64,000 bases of DNA from Paenibacillus sp. YN15 (GCF_003285005.1 NZ_QMFA01000029.1:1-64000), one strand, 5' to 3'; counted from the stretch's first letter, positions 18,269 through 26,847 are shown. Notes: generated from the sequence alone by a model not told the origin. Numbers and translations: made by a program.

Positions 18269-19669
18269 TTAATTTTTTGTTGATTGTATGGATTGGTGGA
18301 TAGCCGCGGCGGCTTTTTTGCCTGCGCCCATGGCAAGAATGACTGTTGCCGCTCCCGTCACCACGTCGCCGCCTGCATATACCCCGGGCTTGCTGGTTTC
18401 CATAGTGGTTTCCTCCACGATGATCCCGCCCCAGCGTTGAGTGGAAAGGCCGGGGGTTGTAGAGCGGATCAGCGGATTGGGGCTTTGGCCGATGGCGATA
18501 ATGACTGTATCCAGCTCCATGGCAAAAATGCTGTCCGCTTTCTCCACCGGACTGCGGCGGCCGCTGGCATCAGGCTCGCCCAGCTCCATCTCCACGCATT
18601 CCATGCCGGTGACCCAGCCGTTCTCGCCGGTAATCCGGACCGGGTTGACCAGGAGCCTGAAGCGGATGCCTTCCTCTTCGGCGTGATGGATCTCCTCCCG
18701 GCGGGCGGGAAGCTCCTCCATCCCTCTGCGGTAAACGATGGAAACCTCCTCGGCCCCCAGCCGCAGGGCTGTCCGGGCTGCGTCCATGGCTACATTGCCG
18801 CCACCCACCACAGCCACCTTTTTGCCTACACGGACAGGGGTTGGGCTGTTGGGGAACTCATAAGCCTTCATCAGGTTCACCCGGGTCAAAAACTCATTGG
18901 CGGAATATACGCCGTTCAGGTTTTCACCGTCTATGCGCATAAACCGGGGCAAGCCGGCGCCGCTGCCTACGAAAACGGCCTGAAAGCCGTCCTCGAACAG
19001 CTCATCCACGGTAATGGAGCGTCCCACCACCACATTGCGCTCGATCTTGACGCCCAGGCTGACAACCTTCTCGATTTCCTCCTCCACCAGTGACTTGGGC
19101 AGGCGGAATTCGGGAATGCCGTACATCAGCACGCCGCCAAGGGCGTGAAGGGCTTCAAACAGCGTTACCTCATAGCCCAGCTTGGCCAGATCGCCGGCGC
19201 AGGTCAGCCCTGCGGGACCGCCGCCTACAACGGCAACCTTGCCGCCGTTTAAGGGCGGAGCCGGCTCCTCCGGCAGCTTGTGGGCCATGCCGTAATCGGC
19301 GGCAAACCGCTCCAGGCGGCCGATACCCACAGGCTCGGCTTTTTTGCCCCGGATGCAGCTGCCCTCGCATTGGGATTCCTGCGGGCATACCCGGCCGCAC
19401 ACGGCAGGCAGATTATTCTCCTGCTTGATGATCCGGTAGGCGCTCTCAAAGCGCCCTGCGGCGATTTCGCCGATAAAATCGGGGATCGGCACATTAACCG
19501 GACAGGCGCTCACGCAGGGTTTGTTCTTGCATTGCAGGCAGCGGGTGGCCTCCTCCATGGCCTGCTCAGCCGTATAGCCAAGGGCCACCTCCAGGAAGTT
19601 GCGCCCCCGCTCCAGGGGCGGCTGTTCGGGCATTGCCACCTTTACCGGGCTCATGTTCGCTCTAGGCAT
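18269..19669 (-). CDS. gltA: NADPH-dependent glutamate synthase GltA-type / NfnB-like FAD-iron-sulfur oxidoreductase subunit
   Basis: 466 residues. The N-terminal Fer4_20 domain carries two cysteine clusters, CLQCKNKPCVSACP and CGRVCPQESQCEGSC, for [4Fe-4S] centres. Two dinucleotide-binding motifs follow: VAVVGGGPAGLTCAGDLA (FAD) and VAVVGGGNVAMDAARTALRL (NADPH). It ends with GVYAGGDVVTGAATVI, typical of the GltD/GltA family. It starts 6 bp after the upstream FAD/NAD-binding subunit. That pairing is the signature of NfnAB (electron-bifurcating NADH-ferredoxin:NADP oxidoreductase) or SudAB, rather than of a GltBD glutamate synthase, whose large subunit is absent. Which activity applies cannot be decided from sequence alone. 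Confidence 0.9.
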   Translation of the reverse strand: MPRANMSPVKVAMPEQPPLERGRNFLEVALGYTAEQAMEEATRCLQCKNKPCVSACPVNVPIPDFIGEIAAGRFESAYRIIKQENNLPAVCGRVCPQESQCEGSCIRGKKAEPVGIGRLERFAADYGMAHKLPEEPAPPLNGGKVAVVGGGPAGLTCAGDLAKLGYEVTLFEALHALGGVLMYGIPEFRLPKSLVEEEIEKVVSLGVKIERNVVVGRSITVDELFEDGFQAVFVGSGAGLPRFMRIDGENLNGVYSANEFLTRVNLMKAYEFPNSPTPVRVGKKVAVVGGGNVAMDAARTALRLGAEEVSIVYRRGMEELPARREEIHHAEEEGIRFRLLVNPVRITGENGWVTGMECVEMELGEPDASGRRSPVEKADSIFAMELDTVIIAIGQSPNPLIRSTTPGLSTQRWGGIIVEETTMETSKPGVYAGGDVVTGAATVILAMGAGKKAAAAIHQSIQSTKN

Positions 19670-19675
19670 TCTCCG

Positions 19676-20503
19676 TCACGCTCCTGTTCCGATACGGCAG
19701 GCATGGGCTTCCATTTCCTTGTACATGCCCTGTCTGCGTATACATTCGTCAAAGTCCACCAGCAGCCCGTCAAAATCCGGCCCGTCCACACAGGCAAACC
19801 GGGTTTCATTGCCTACGGTGACCCGGCAGCCGCCGCACATGCCCGTGCCGTCGATCATGATGGGGTTAAGGGATACCCCGGTGGGAATCCCCAAGGGTTT
19901 GGTAATGTCCACCACCGCCTTCATCATGGGAAGGGGGCCGATGGCAATCACTTCGTCGTAAACATGCCCGTTATGTAGAAGCTGCTTCAAAATATCCGTC
20001 ACAAACCCCTGGATGCCGCAGGAGCCGTCATTGGTGGCCATGTAGGTTTGTCCGCAGAAGGCGGCAAATTCCTTCTCCAGGATAATAAGGTCTTTGCTTC
20101 TTCCGCCCAAAATCACATCCACGTGGGCTCCGGTTTCCTTCCACTTCCGCAGCTGGGGGTATAAGGGCGCCGCGCCTACGCCGCCGCCGATGCCGATAAT
20201 CCGTTTTTTGCCGGGATGGATGTCTGCAGGACGGCCCAAGGGGCCCGCGAAGTCCGCAATGCCCTCGCCCGGGGCTTTCTCCGCCAGCCTGCGGGTGGAA
20301 TAGCCGACTATTTGATAAATAATGGTTACCGATTGCTTCTGCCGGTCATAATCGGCGATGGTCAGAGGAATGCGCTCTCCGCCTTCCTCCACCCGGACCA
20401 TGACAAATTGCCCGGGTTCGCATTTGCGCGCCACATACGGCGCATGCACGACCATGAGCTCCACGGCGTCGTTGAGCTTGCGCTTTTCGAGAATCGTGTA
20501 CAT
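19676..20503 (-). CDS. Sulfide/dihydroorotate dehydrogenase-like FAD/NAD-binding subunit (NfnA-like)
   Basis: 275 residues with a ferredoxin-NADP reductase fold. The FAD-binding motif RIPLTIADYD is at about residues 44-53, the NAD-binding stretch IIGIGGGVGAAPLYPQL follows, and the C-terminus has a [2Fe-2S] cysteine set (DGTGMCGGCRVTV then FACVDGPDFDG). This is the PyrK/NfnA arrangement. It is co-transcribed with the gltA-type gene downstream. AAGAAGGAGA lies upstream of the ATG. Because no pyrD is adjacent, a role in dihydroorotate oxidation is unlikely. Confidence 0.9.
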   Translation of the reverse strand: MYTILEKRKLNDAVELMVVHAPYVARKCEPGQFVMVRVEEGGERIPLTIADYDRQKQSVTIIYQIVGYSTRRLAEKAPGEGIADFAGPLGRPADIHPGKKRIIGIGGGVGAAPLYPQLRKWKETGAHVDVILGGRSKDLIILEKEFAAFCGQTYMATNDGSCGIQGFVTDILKQLLHNGHVYDEVIAIGPLPMMKAVVDITKPLGIPTGVSLNPIMIDGTGMCGGCRVTVGNETRFACVDGPDFDGLLVDFDECIRRQGMYKEMEAHACRIGTGA

Positions 20504-20542
20504 GTTGGCTTGGCTCTCCTTCTTAAGTCGAATGCTTATTCC

Positions 20543-20548
20543 ATTATA
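20543..20548 (-). promoter_or_regulatory. Likely -10 box for the nfnA-gltA operon
   Basis: A perfect TATAAT on the minus strand about 40 bp before the ATG of the FAD/NAD-binding subunit. No good -35 box is seen at 16-18 bp. Confidence 0.4.
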
Positions 20549-20631
20549 GCGCCTTCCATCCGGGACATTTGTTTGCGACTATGTATATTTCATGAAAAAA
20601 CGGGCAAAACAATCCCCCAAAGCATTTCCAT

Positions 20632-20660
20632 AAAAAAAGCCCTCCGGATCAACCGGAGGG
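20632..20660 (-). terminator. Terminator of the L,D-transpeptidase operon
   Basis: CCCTCCGG and CCGGAGGG form a strong hairpin (20641-20659). The minus strand continues with seven T (complement of 20633-20639). It abuts the stop codon of the secreted protein. Confidence 0.85.
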
Positions 20661-21242
20661 TCAGCGCCCGGACAGGCTTATCACCTTGCTGCGGAATTGC
20701 GGCAGGGTTAATTGATCGAAGGCGGCAAAGCCTCCATTGGCCAACAGAGAGACGGACTTGCCGCCGTACAGGGGGTATAGTCCCTGCCACAGGCCAGCCA
20801 GGGTGTAATATTCAGTGGCCCCGGCTTTTCGCAGAAAGAAGACATAATCTCCCGATTCCAGCGGCCCCGTATAGGTTTTGTTTAAGGGATCGGCCGCATC
20901 CGGCAGCGGCTCTACCCCTGAGGTAAGCAGCTTCACCGGGGAGGAGGCGGAGCCTTTCCAGACGCTGGTCACCCGAATCTGCTGAACATAGTGGACGATT
21001 TTTCTGCCGGAGATTTCTCTGCCGGTGGGATAGGCTTGCTGGGATTCCTCCAGATGGCCCTCCACAATCAGGTCGGCGCTTTGGGTGAGGTCCCTCTCGG
21101 AGGCTACTGTCTGGACGGGAACGGGAATGTCGGCAGGCTGCGGGGCTGCCGCCGCGGAAGGGGACCATACCGTCAAGATAGCTGCAGCGGCAGCTATATG
21201 TATAAAGGCAAGCTTCAAGCCTGCCTGAAACGGTTTATTCAT
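20661..21242 (-). CDS. Secreted hypothetical protein with NTR/OB-like pattern
   Basis: 193 residues. A signal peptide (hydrophobic LAFIHIAAAAAILTVW, cleavage likely after SAAAA near residue 33) is followed by the pattern SADLIVEGHLEES...IRVTSVWKG...LESGDYVFFLRK...YYTLAGLWQGLYPL. This resembles secreted beta-barrel proteins that read as ADxIVxG...V..VxKG..GxxYxxFL; the family link is inference. It lies 14 bp downstream of the L,D-transpeptidase gene and shares its transcript, so a cell-wall role is plausible. No catalytic residues are recognised. Confidence 0.75.
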   Translation of the reverse strand: MNKPFQAGLKLAFIHIAAAAAILTVWSPSAAAAPQPADIPVPVQTVASERDLTQSADLIVEGHLEESQQAYPTGREISGRKIVHYVQQIRVTSVWKGSASSPVKLLTSGVEPLPDAADPLNKTYTGPLESGDYVFFLRKAGATEYYTLAGLWQGLYPLYGGKSVSLLANGGFAAFDQLTLPQFRSKVISLSGR

Positions 21243-21256
21243 TGGCAGCCATCCTT

Positions 21257-21838
21257 TCAGTCATTGGTGATGATGACCCGGGTTTTCAACGGAATATGCC
21301 GGTACAGGTATTCCACATCCTTGTTCCGCATGCGGATGCAGCCCGAGCTGGCGGACAAGCCGATGGACCAGGGGCGGTTGGTGCCGTGAATGCCGTATTT
21401 GTAGCCGCCGTCAATGCTTAAGCCCATCCACCGTGTGCCCAATGGATTGTCCGGATGGCCGCCGGCAATGTTTTTGCGCATGTAATACGGCTTGTGAACC
21501 TTGGTGACGATCCGAAATTCGCCTTCCGGCGTCAAATTCCCCCGTCCCGTTGCCACCGGAAAGGCGTATATCACCTGACCGTTCATGATCACGTGCAACT
21601 TATGCCTTTTTTTGTGGATAGCCAGATACAGCTCTTCCTCTCCCACAATAGGGCCGGGGGGAGCCGCCTGATTCAACTGGGCCGCATCCTGAGCGGGATC
21701 GGCTCTGGCCTCGGCTGCCGATGCATCGCCTAAACAAAGCAGCATAATGACCGCTGCAAGGAGCAGTTGTGCCGCCTTCCTCCATGAACGCGCCGGAAAA
21801 CCGTGGATTTTCGCTAATAAGAGCCGGGCTGTGCGCAA
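21257..21838 (-). CDS. L,D-transpeptidase, YkuD family
   Basis: Secreted peptidoglycan crosslinking enzyme. Signal or anchor helix AAQLLLAAVIMLLCLGDASA, then the YkuD domain beginning LYLAIHKKRHKLHVIMNGQVI. Substrate-loop PEGEFRIVTK precedes the active-site block KYGIHGTNRPWSIGLSASSG followed by CIRM, with catalytic Cys and the conserved His and Gly residues. No LysM domain is present. I chose TTG 21838 because GGAGGTG lies about 6 nt upstream; the frame extends to ATG 21883 without a comparable site. First gene of a two-gene operon. Confidence 0.9.
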   Translation of the reverse strand: MRTARLLLAKIHGFPARSWRKAAQLLLAAVIMLLCLGDASAAEARADPAQDAAQLNQAAPPGPIVGEEELYLAIHKKRHKLHVIMNGQVIYAFPVATGRGNLTPEGEFRIVTKVHKPYYMRKNIAGGHPDNPLGTRWMGLSIDGGYKYGIHGTNRPWSIGLSASSGCIRMRNKDVEYLYRHIPLKTRVIITND

Positions 21839-21930
21839 GACATTCACCTCCACATTAGCCTGTGCAGGAAACTGTTCGCCCATTCATGTAAAACCATTCC
21901 TCCAAACGTGACAGAGGCTTCACGGAATAG

Positions 21931-21955
21931 AAAAAAGCCCGCCGAGGCGGGCTTG
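21931..21955 (-). terminator. Terminator after the J-like membrane protein gene
   Basis: AAGCCCGCC and GGCGGGCTT (21935-21953) form a compact GC stem. The minus strand continues into six T. Confidence 0.85.
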
Positions 21956-21981
21956 CAGCACAGTCCATATTACAATGCAGT

Positions 21982-22815
21982 CTATTGGGAAAGCCACTCC
22001 AAAGCCTTGACGGCATTGTCCATTTTATTGGCATTCACCCGAATCAGGGCGATTTTTTCCACATCCGGCAGCTTCAGCTCCTTGATGGCCGGATGGTTGG
22101 AAACATCAATGCCTGACCAAACGGTTTCTCCCGTCTCCGTCTCTGCGGTAAGCCGTTTGTCTTTGGGGACAGAGGCCAGAGCGGAAACGCCGTCCAAACG
22201 GAGGAAAGCTCCTTGTTTGCTGAACTTGGCGTAGTTGATTTTGTCCATGATGTAAATATCGGCCTTGTCGGCGGCCATGGAGATAATGGCCTTCTGCAGC
22301 ATCGCCATGCCGTATTCATCCTTGGGATCGGTGGGGGCGTACTGGTTGACAATGTGGATATCCTCCCAGTCCTTCATGTGCTCCAGCGCCTTTATTTCAA
22401 AGCTGTCCAGCTCTCCCGAGATTTGATAGTCCGTAAAAAAGGTCACCTTCAGATCCGCCCGTTCGATCCGTTTCTCCTCACTGCGGTTCTGGATGATGCT
22501 GGAGGCGGTAAAAAAGACAATCAGCACCGCGGCGATGGTTCCGATGATATGCCACCGGTAATATTCATACACATACTCGATTTTGCCCAGTGTTTTGTTC
22601 TTCGGTTCCTTCTTGCGGATTTCTTCCTCAATGGCGATGCCTTTAATGAAATTATACGCCTTGGTAATCTCATCCATGGAGGGGGCACCAGGCTCTTCCC
22701 CGCCCGCCTGTTTCTTTCTGCGGAGCAGGAGCACCGTATACCGCTTCTCTACCTCTTCATCTGTGGCGTTTTCATCCAGACCCAGCAATGCATAAGCGCT
22801 TTTTTTGTCCATCAT
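21982..22815 (-). CDS. Membrane protein with degenerate J-like domain
   Basis: 277 residues. The N-terminal 60 residues resemble DnaJ helices I and II (SAYALLGLDENATDEEVEKRY) but lack the HPD tripeptide needed to stimulate Hsp70, so this is not a working co-chaperone domain by known criteria. One transmembrane helix (WHIIGTIAAVLIVFFTASSII, about residues 88-108) leads to a 165-residue outer domain. That domain contains LKVTFFTDYQI and ADIYIMDKINYAKFSKQGAFLRLD, reminiscent of substrate-binding folds, though this is uncertain. AGGAGG lies 11 nt before the ATG. It follows the sepM gene by 27 bp and probably shares its transcript. Function unknown. Confidence 0.75.
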   Translation of the reverse strand: MMDKKSAYALLGLDENATDEEVEKRYTVLLLRRKKQAGGEEPGAPSMDEITKAYNFIKGIAIEEEIRKKEPKNKTLGKIEYVYEYYRWHIIGTIAAVLIVFFTASSIIQNRSEEKRIERADLKVTFFTDYQISGELDSFEIKALEHMKDWEDIHIVNQYAPTDPKDEYGMAMLQKAIISMAADKADIYIMDKINYAKFSKQGAFLRLDGVSALASVPKDKRLTAETETGETVWSGIDVSNHPAIKELKLPDVEKIALIRVNANKMDNAVKALEWLSQ

Positions 22816-22842
22816 GCTCTCGAAATCCTCCTGAAATATAAA

Positions 22843-23898
22843 TTAACCCTGATCCGGCAGTTCTGCCAGGAAAGCTGCGGCTTCTTTCAGCGTGGCTACG
22901 GGAATCAGCTTCATACTGGTGGAATAGCTTTGGAGGAAAGCCTCGGCTTCCTTCTGGTTGCCGTCGGTTTCCTGCACATCCTTGGGACACAGAAAGTACG
23001 CCGCGCCTTCCCGGCTGGCCGCCACCAGCTTATAGCGGATGCCTCCGATCTGTCCCACATTGCCCTTGGCGTCAATGGTGCCGGTTCCGGCAATTTTGAG
23101 CCCCCGGGTGTAATCCTTTTGCTCCAGCTTGGATATGATGTCCAGCGTGAGCATCAGACCGGCGGAGGGGCCGCCGATATCATCCAGCTTGAAGTGGACG
23201 GGAATGTCGGGAAGCACCTTCCTCACCGGGGAAAAGTAAAAACCGATGCCTGCCCGGGAAGTCCCGCCGGTATCCTCCAGCTTCACCAGGGTCACGGTTT
23301 CCTCCAGGGTCTTTTTGCCCCGTTGAATCTGTACCTTAACCGTCTCGCCGGGTTTGCGGTTCTTCAATTGAAGGGCCAGCTCCTCGGAGTTGCGGATGGT
23401 TTTGCCGTCGATGCCGTTGACAATATCGCCTTCGTGAAGCTTGCGGGAGGCCAGGGTATCCTTTAAGAAGGAGCGGATAATGACACCGGTTTCCTCCACT
23501 TGAAGGGGTTTGTTCAAATAATCGTAGGCCGCCATTACGGCGCTGGCCTCCGAATCCACCCGCATCCATTCCGTTAGTTGGTTATACGCATCAACATCGG
23601 AGACGTTCCCGATTGCCTGCTCTACCGGAACGGTTTCCGTATATTTTTCCTTCAGCCGGACAAATGCATATTCCAGAATGCTGGGTTTGATATGCTGGAG
23701 CACGGTGGTAAACAGAAAATCCCCTTTTTCCTGCCAAGCCGAGCCTTCCACACTAACCCTGGTTTTCAGCGCTTCTGCCGATCCCGGCGTTTTCACGAAA
23801 TAGGGAAGCGGATAAAACAGCAAAAATCCCAGAATGGCTGCCAGAGCCAATGTGCCCGTCAGCCGGGCCTTGCTCCAGGAGGACCTGTTGTTGGACAT
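22843..23898 (-). CDS. sepM: SepM family Lon-like PDZ protease (YlbL)
   Basis: 351 residues. N-terminal membrane anchor (LTGTLALAAILGFLLFYPLPYF), a PDZ domain around residues 125-195 (LHEGDIVNGIDGKTIRNSEEL), and a Lon-type proteolytic domain with the Ser-Lys dyad: Ser245 in GGPSAGLMLTLDI and Lys290 in GGIRYKLVAA. It cuts extracytoplasmic substrates: in streptococci SepM matures a competence peptide, and in B. subtilis YlbL is linked to a cell-division inhibitor response. The substrate here is unknown. Confidence 0.95.
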   Translation of the reverse strand: MSNNRSSWSKARLTGTLALAAILGFLLFYPLPYFVKTPGSAEALKTRVSVEGSAWQEKGDFLFTTVLQHIKPSILEYAFVRLKEKYTETVPVEQAIGNVSDVDAYNQLTEWMRVDSEASAVMAAYDYLNKPLQVEETGVIIRSFLKDTLASRKLHEGDIVNGIDGKTIRNSEELALQLKNRKPGETVKVQIQRGKKTLEETVTLVKLEDTGGTSRAGIGFYFSPVRKVLPDIPVHFKLDDIGGPSAGLMLTLDIISKLEQKDYTRGLKIAGTGTIDAKGNVGQIGGIRYKLVAASREGAAYFLCPKDVQETDGNQKEAEAFLQSYSTSMKLIPVATLKEAAAFLAELPDQG

Positions 23899-24209
23899 GC
23901 GCGTTACCTCGTTAGTGGATTTTACCTAATCATACCGGGTTTGGAGAGCGGATTCAATCGCTTAGGCGGCAGCTAATTTGCGGAATGGAAGGATTCGGGT
24001 GCAAACGGAAGGAAAACCGGCAAATTCACCCGGTAAACCTGGTTAACGGGACAACAGCCTCCCTGGTTCCCGGTATCGGCCCATTGCTCCGGCCGGCTGG
24101 TGATTCCGGCTCTCCTGCCGGTGTTATAATAAAATTAAGCGCGCTTTTCCAGGATTATACGGAAGAAGGAAAAGCTGCGGCCAATTTTGTATGACGGGAG
24201 GACAAGTTT
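23899..24209. other. Divergent intergenic region between sepM and the L25 gene
   Basis: 311 bp without a convincing gene. It holds the leader of sepM on the minus strand and an extended -10 promoter for L25. No SigB-type promoter (GTTTAA...GGGTAT) was found by eye, although ctc is SigB-controlled in B. subtilis. Confidence 0.6.
24122..24130 (+). promoter_or_regulatory. Extended -10 promoter of the L25/ctc gene
   Basis: TGTTATAAT gives a TG-extended perfect -10 (TATAAT at 24125-24130), about 80 bp before the start codon. No clear -35 box. Confidence 0.5.
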
Positions 24210-24794
24210 ATGTTCGTCAAGCTTCAGGCAGAACCGCGCAGCACATTCAGCAAATCGGCCAAAACCGAATTGCGCAAGGCGGGGCGTGTTCCCGCTGTTG
24301 TGTACGGCAAGAAATGTTCCGGCACCCCGATTACGGTCAATGAAAAAGAAGTGCAGCAAATTTTGAGCGCCCGTCCCAATGCTCTAATTGAGCTGGAGGT
24401 GACTGGCGAGTTCAAGGGTACCGCCGTCATCCGGGAAGTCCAGCGGGACAGCTTCAACCGGCGGCTTCTCTCCGTGGCGTTCCATCAGGTCACTGCCAAT
24501 GAGCCCATCCGGGTCAAGGTCCCGCTGGAACTGGTGGTGACCCCCGAGGACAAGGAGCTGGAGGTGCAGTTCCTCCATCACGAGCTGGAAATCCAGTGCT
24601 TGCCGGATCAGATTCCCCAGGCACTTCAGGTGGAACCGGGGCCTCTGCGTCATGGACGGGCTTTGCTGGTAGAGGATATTCCGCTGCCGGAGGGCGTTAA
24701 GGCGCTGTTGCCTCCGGAGGAGGTAGTGGCCACCGTGCTGCATGTGGCAGTGGCGCAAACTCCCGCCGAGAGTGAAGCGGAGGCTACAGCTTAA
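24210..24794 (+). CDS. rplY: 50S ribosomal protein L25 / general stress protein Ctc
   Basis: 194 residues. It is the long (TL5/CTC) form, with an N-terminal L25 domain (LRKAGRVPAVVYGK, 5S rRNA binding) and a C-terminal beta domain (PEGVKALLPPEEVVATVLHV). It ends in a short acidic, alanine-rich tail. GGGAGGAC precedes the ATG. The gene is monocistronic, with a strong terminator downstream. Confidence 0.96.
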   Translation: MFVKLQAEPRSTFSKSAKTELRKAGRVPAVVYGKKCSGTPITVNEKEVQQILSARPNALIELEVTGEFKGTAVIREVQRDSFNRRLLSVAFHQVTANEPIRVKVPLELVVTPEDKELEVQFLHHELEIQCLPDQIPQALQVEPGPLRHGRALLVEDIPLPEGVKALLPPEEVVATVLHVAVAQTPAESEAEATA

Positions 24795-24872
24795 GCGCGC
24801 TGCCGCTGTCCGCCCACTGCTGGCGGGTGGTCTGGGTGGAGCAGGCATGTTGCGGAATCATAAATAAGGTAC

Positions 24873-24911
24873 GCCGCTTGTTTCCCTGACGGGGAGACAG
24901 GCGGCTTTTTT
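24873..24911 (+). terminator. Terminator of the L25 gene
   Basis: GCCGCTTGTTTCCC pairs with GGGGAGACAGGCGGC, followed by six T. Confidence 0.85.
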
Positions 24912-24972
24912 GTTGGGGAGCGGCGAAAGAGAGTGTTTGGCGGGAGTTTGGGCGGCGGCCGCGGCAATTCGG

Positions 24973-25000
24973 CTTGATTTCTGCGGCAGATTTGCTAGAC
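24973..25000 (+). promoter_or_regulatory. Candidate promoter of the ABC exporter gene
   Basis: TTGATT (24973-24978) and TAGACT (24995-25000) with a 16-bp spacer, giving a leader of about 105 nt. Confidence 0.4.
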
Positions 25001-25074
25001 TTAACGGCAGGCTGGTCCATTGCGGCGGTGGCATGGGGCAGGGGGCGGCCAACTCAGCTTAAGCTTACGAAGCA

Positions 25075-25096
25075 AACTTTGCTTAACAGCAAAGTT
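25075..25096. promoter_or_regulatory. Perfect 9-bp inverted repeat before the exporter
   Basis: AACTTTGCT (25075-25083) and AGCAAAGTT (25088-25096) flank a TAAC loop, ending 4 nt before the Shine-Dalgarno sequence GGAGGG (25101-25106). It could be an operator, or an RNA hairpin controlling translation. No T-run follows, so it is not a terminator. Confidence 0.5.
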
Positions 25097-25112
25097 CTCA
25101 GGAGGGAATATA

Positions 25113-26825
25113 TTGCTGCGTCAATTTTTTGCCTACTACCGTCCATACAAACGGCTGTTCATTCTGGATTTTAGCTGTGCGGTTGTAGTGGCCTTGCTGG
25201 AGCTGGTGTTCCCGCTGGCGGTGAATCAGGTGGTGGACAAGCTGCTGCCTACCGAAAACTGGAGCTGGATCGTCTGGGCCTGCCTGGGCCTTCTGGCTAT
25301 CTATCTGATCAATATGGTGCTGCACTTTATTGTTACGTATTGGGGGCACAAGCTGGGGATCAACATCGAAACGGATATGCGCAAAAAGATGTTCGATCAT
25401 CTGCAGAAGCTCTCCTTCCGCTACTTTGACAATACCAAAACAGGCAACCTGATGTCCCGCATCTCCAACGATCTGCTGGAGATCGGCGAGATGGCCCACC
25501 ACGGGCCAGAAGATATGTTTATTGCCGTGATGACACTGCTGGGCGCTTTTTTCCTGATGCTGGGGATCAACTGGAAGCTGGCGCTGCTGACCTTCGTGGT
25601 GGTGCCTTTCCTGCTCAGCTTTACCTTGTACTTCAACCGGAAAATGATGGGCGCCTTCCGCAGCATGATGTCGGAGCTGGCAGAGGTGAACGCGCGGGTG
25701 GAGGACAGCATCGGCGGCATCCGGGTGGTGCAGGCGTTTGCCAATGAAGCCTACGAAAAGAAGCTGTTCGCCGTCAACAACGGCCGCTTCCGCCAGACCA
25801 AGCTTTTATCCTATAAAATTATGGCCTGGAACACTTCCATCAGCTACATTCTGATGCGGGTAGTCACCGTATTCGTGCTCCTGTGCGGAACCTGGTTTGT
25901 GCTGCAAAAGGAGATCAGCTACGGGGAGTTTCTGGCGTTTATCCTCCTGACCAACGTCTTCCTGGGGCCCATTCAGAAGATCAACACCATCATCGAAAGC
26001 TATCCCAAGGGGATTGCCGGCTTCAAGCGGTATATGGAAATTCTGGAGACGGAGCCTGACGTGGCGGACCGCCCGGGTGCAAGGGAGGCAGGGGCGCTGC
26101 GCGGGAATATCCGCTTCGAGGGAGTCACCTTCGGGTACGATCAGGAGCGGCCGATATTGCAGAGGGTGGATCTGTCCATACAGGCCGGGGAGACCGTTGC
26201 TTTTGTAGGGCCTTCAGGTGCAGGGAAAACCACCCTGTGCAGCCTGCTGCCCCGGTTCTACGAGGTGCAGGAGGGACGCATTACTGTGGATGGAAAGGAT
26301 ATTCGCTCCTATACCCTGAACTCCCTGCGCAGGCAGATCGGCATTGTCCAGCAGGATGTGTTTCTTTTCTCCGGTACCATCCGGGAGAATATCGCCTACG
26401 GGCGCCTGGGCGCTTCGGAGGCGGATATCCTGGAGGCGGCCCGCCGGGCCAAGCTGGGGGAGCTGATCGAGTCCCAGCCGGAGGGGCTCGACACCATCAT
26501 CGGCGACCGGGGCGTGAAGCTCTCCGGCGGGCAAAAGCAGCGGCTGGCCATCGCCCGGATGTTCCTGAAGAATCCGCCGATTCTCATCCTGGACGAGGCC
26601 ACCTCCGCCTTGGATACGGAAACCGAAGCGGCCATCCAGCAGTCCCTTGCCGAGCTGTCCCAGGGGCGGACCACTCTGGTCATCGCCCACCGCCTGGCCA
26701 CCATCCGGAACGCGGACCGGATTGTTGTCGTCACCGAGGACGGGATTGCTGAAGCCGGCACCCACGAGGAGCTGCTGGAGCAGGACGGCCTTTACAGCCG
26801 TCTGCATAACGCCCAGTTCCGTTAA
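25113..26825 (+). CDS. ABC exporter, fused permease and ATPase (MsbA/LmrA type)
   Basis: About 570 residues with six transmembrane helices in the first 310 and a nucleotide-binding domain in the rest. Walker A is GPSGAGKTT (about 365-373), signature LSGGQKQR, Walker B ILILDEATSALD and H-loop IAHRLAT. Such half-transporters dimerise and export lipids, drugs or peptides; the substrate is not deducible. I use TTG 25113 with GGAGGG upstream, giving MLRQFFAYYRPYKRLF. The frame extends to 25020, but that would translate through the inverted repeat and lacks a binding site. Confidence 0.93.
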   Translation: MLRQFFAYYRPYKRLFILDFSCAVVVALLELVFPLAVNQVVDKLLPTENWSWIVWACLGLLAIYLINMVLHFIVTYWGHKLGINIETDMRKKMFDHLQKLSFRYFDNTKTGNLMSRISNDLLEIGEMAHHGPEDMFIAVMTLLGAFFLMLGINWKLALLTFVVVPFLLSFTLYFNRKMMGAFRSMMSELAEVNARVEDSIGGIRVVQAFANEAYEKKLFAVNNGRFRQTKLLSYKIMAWNTSISYILMRVVTVFVLLCGTWFVLQKEISYGEFLAFILLTNVFLGPIQKINTIIESYPKGIAGFKRYMEILETEPDVADRPGAREAGALRGNIRFEGVTFGYDQERPILQRVDLSIQAGETVAFVGPSGAGKTTLCSLLPRFYEVQEGRITVDGKDIRSYTLNSLRRQIGIVQQDVFLFSGTIRENIAYGRLGASEADILEAARRAKLGELIESQPEGLDTIIGDRGVKLSGGQKQRLAIARMFLKNPPILILDEATSALDTETEAAIQQSLAELSQGRTTLVIAHRLATIRNADRIVVVTEDGIAEAGTHEELLEQDGLYSRLHNAQFR

Positions 26826-26847
26826 GCATACGGAAGCGGCGGAACAT

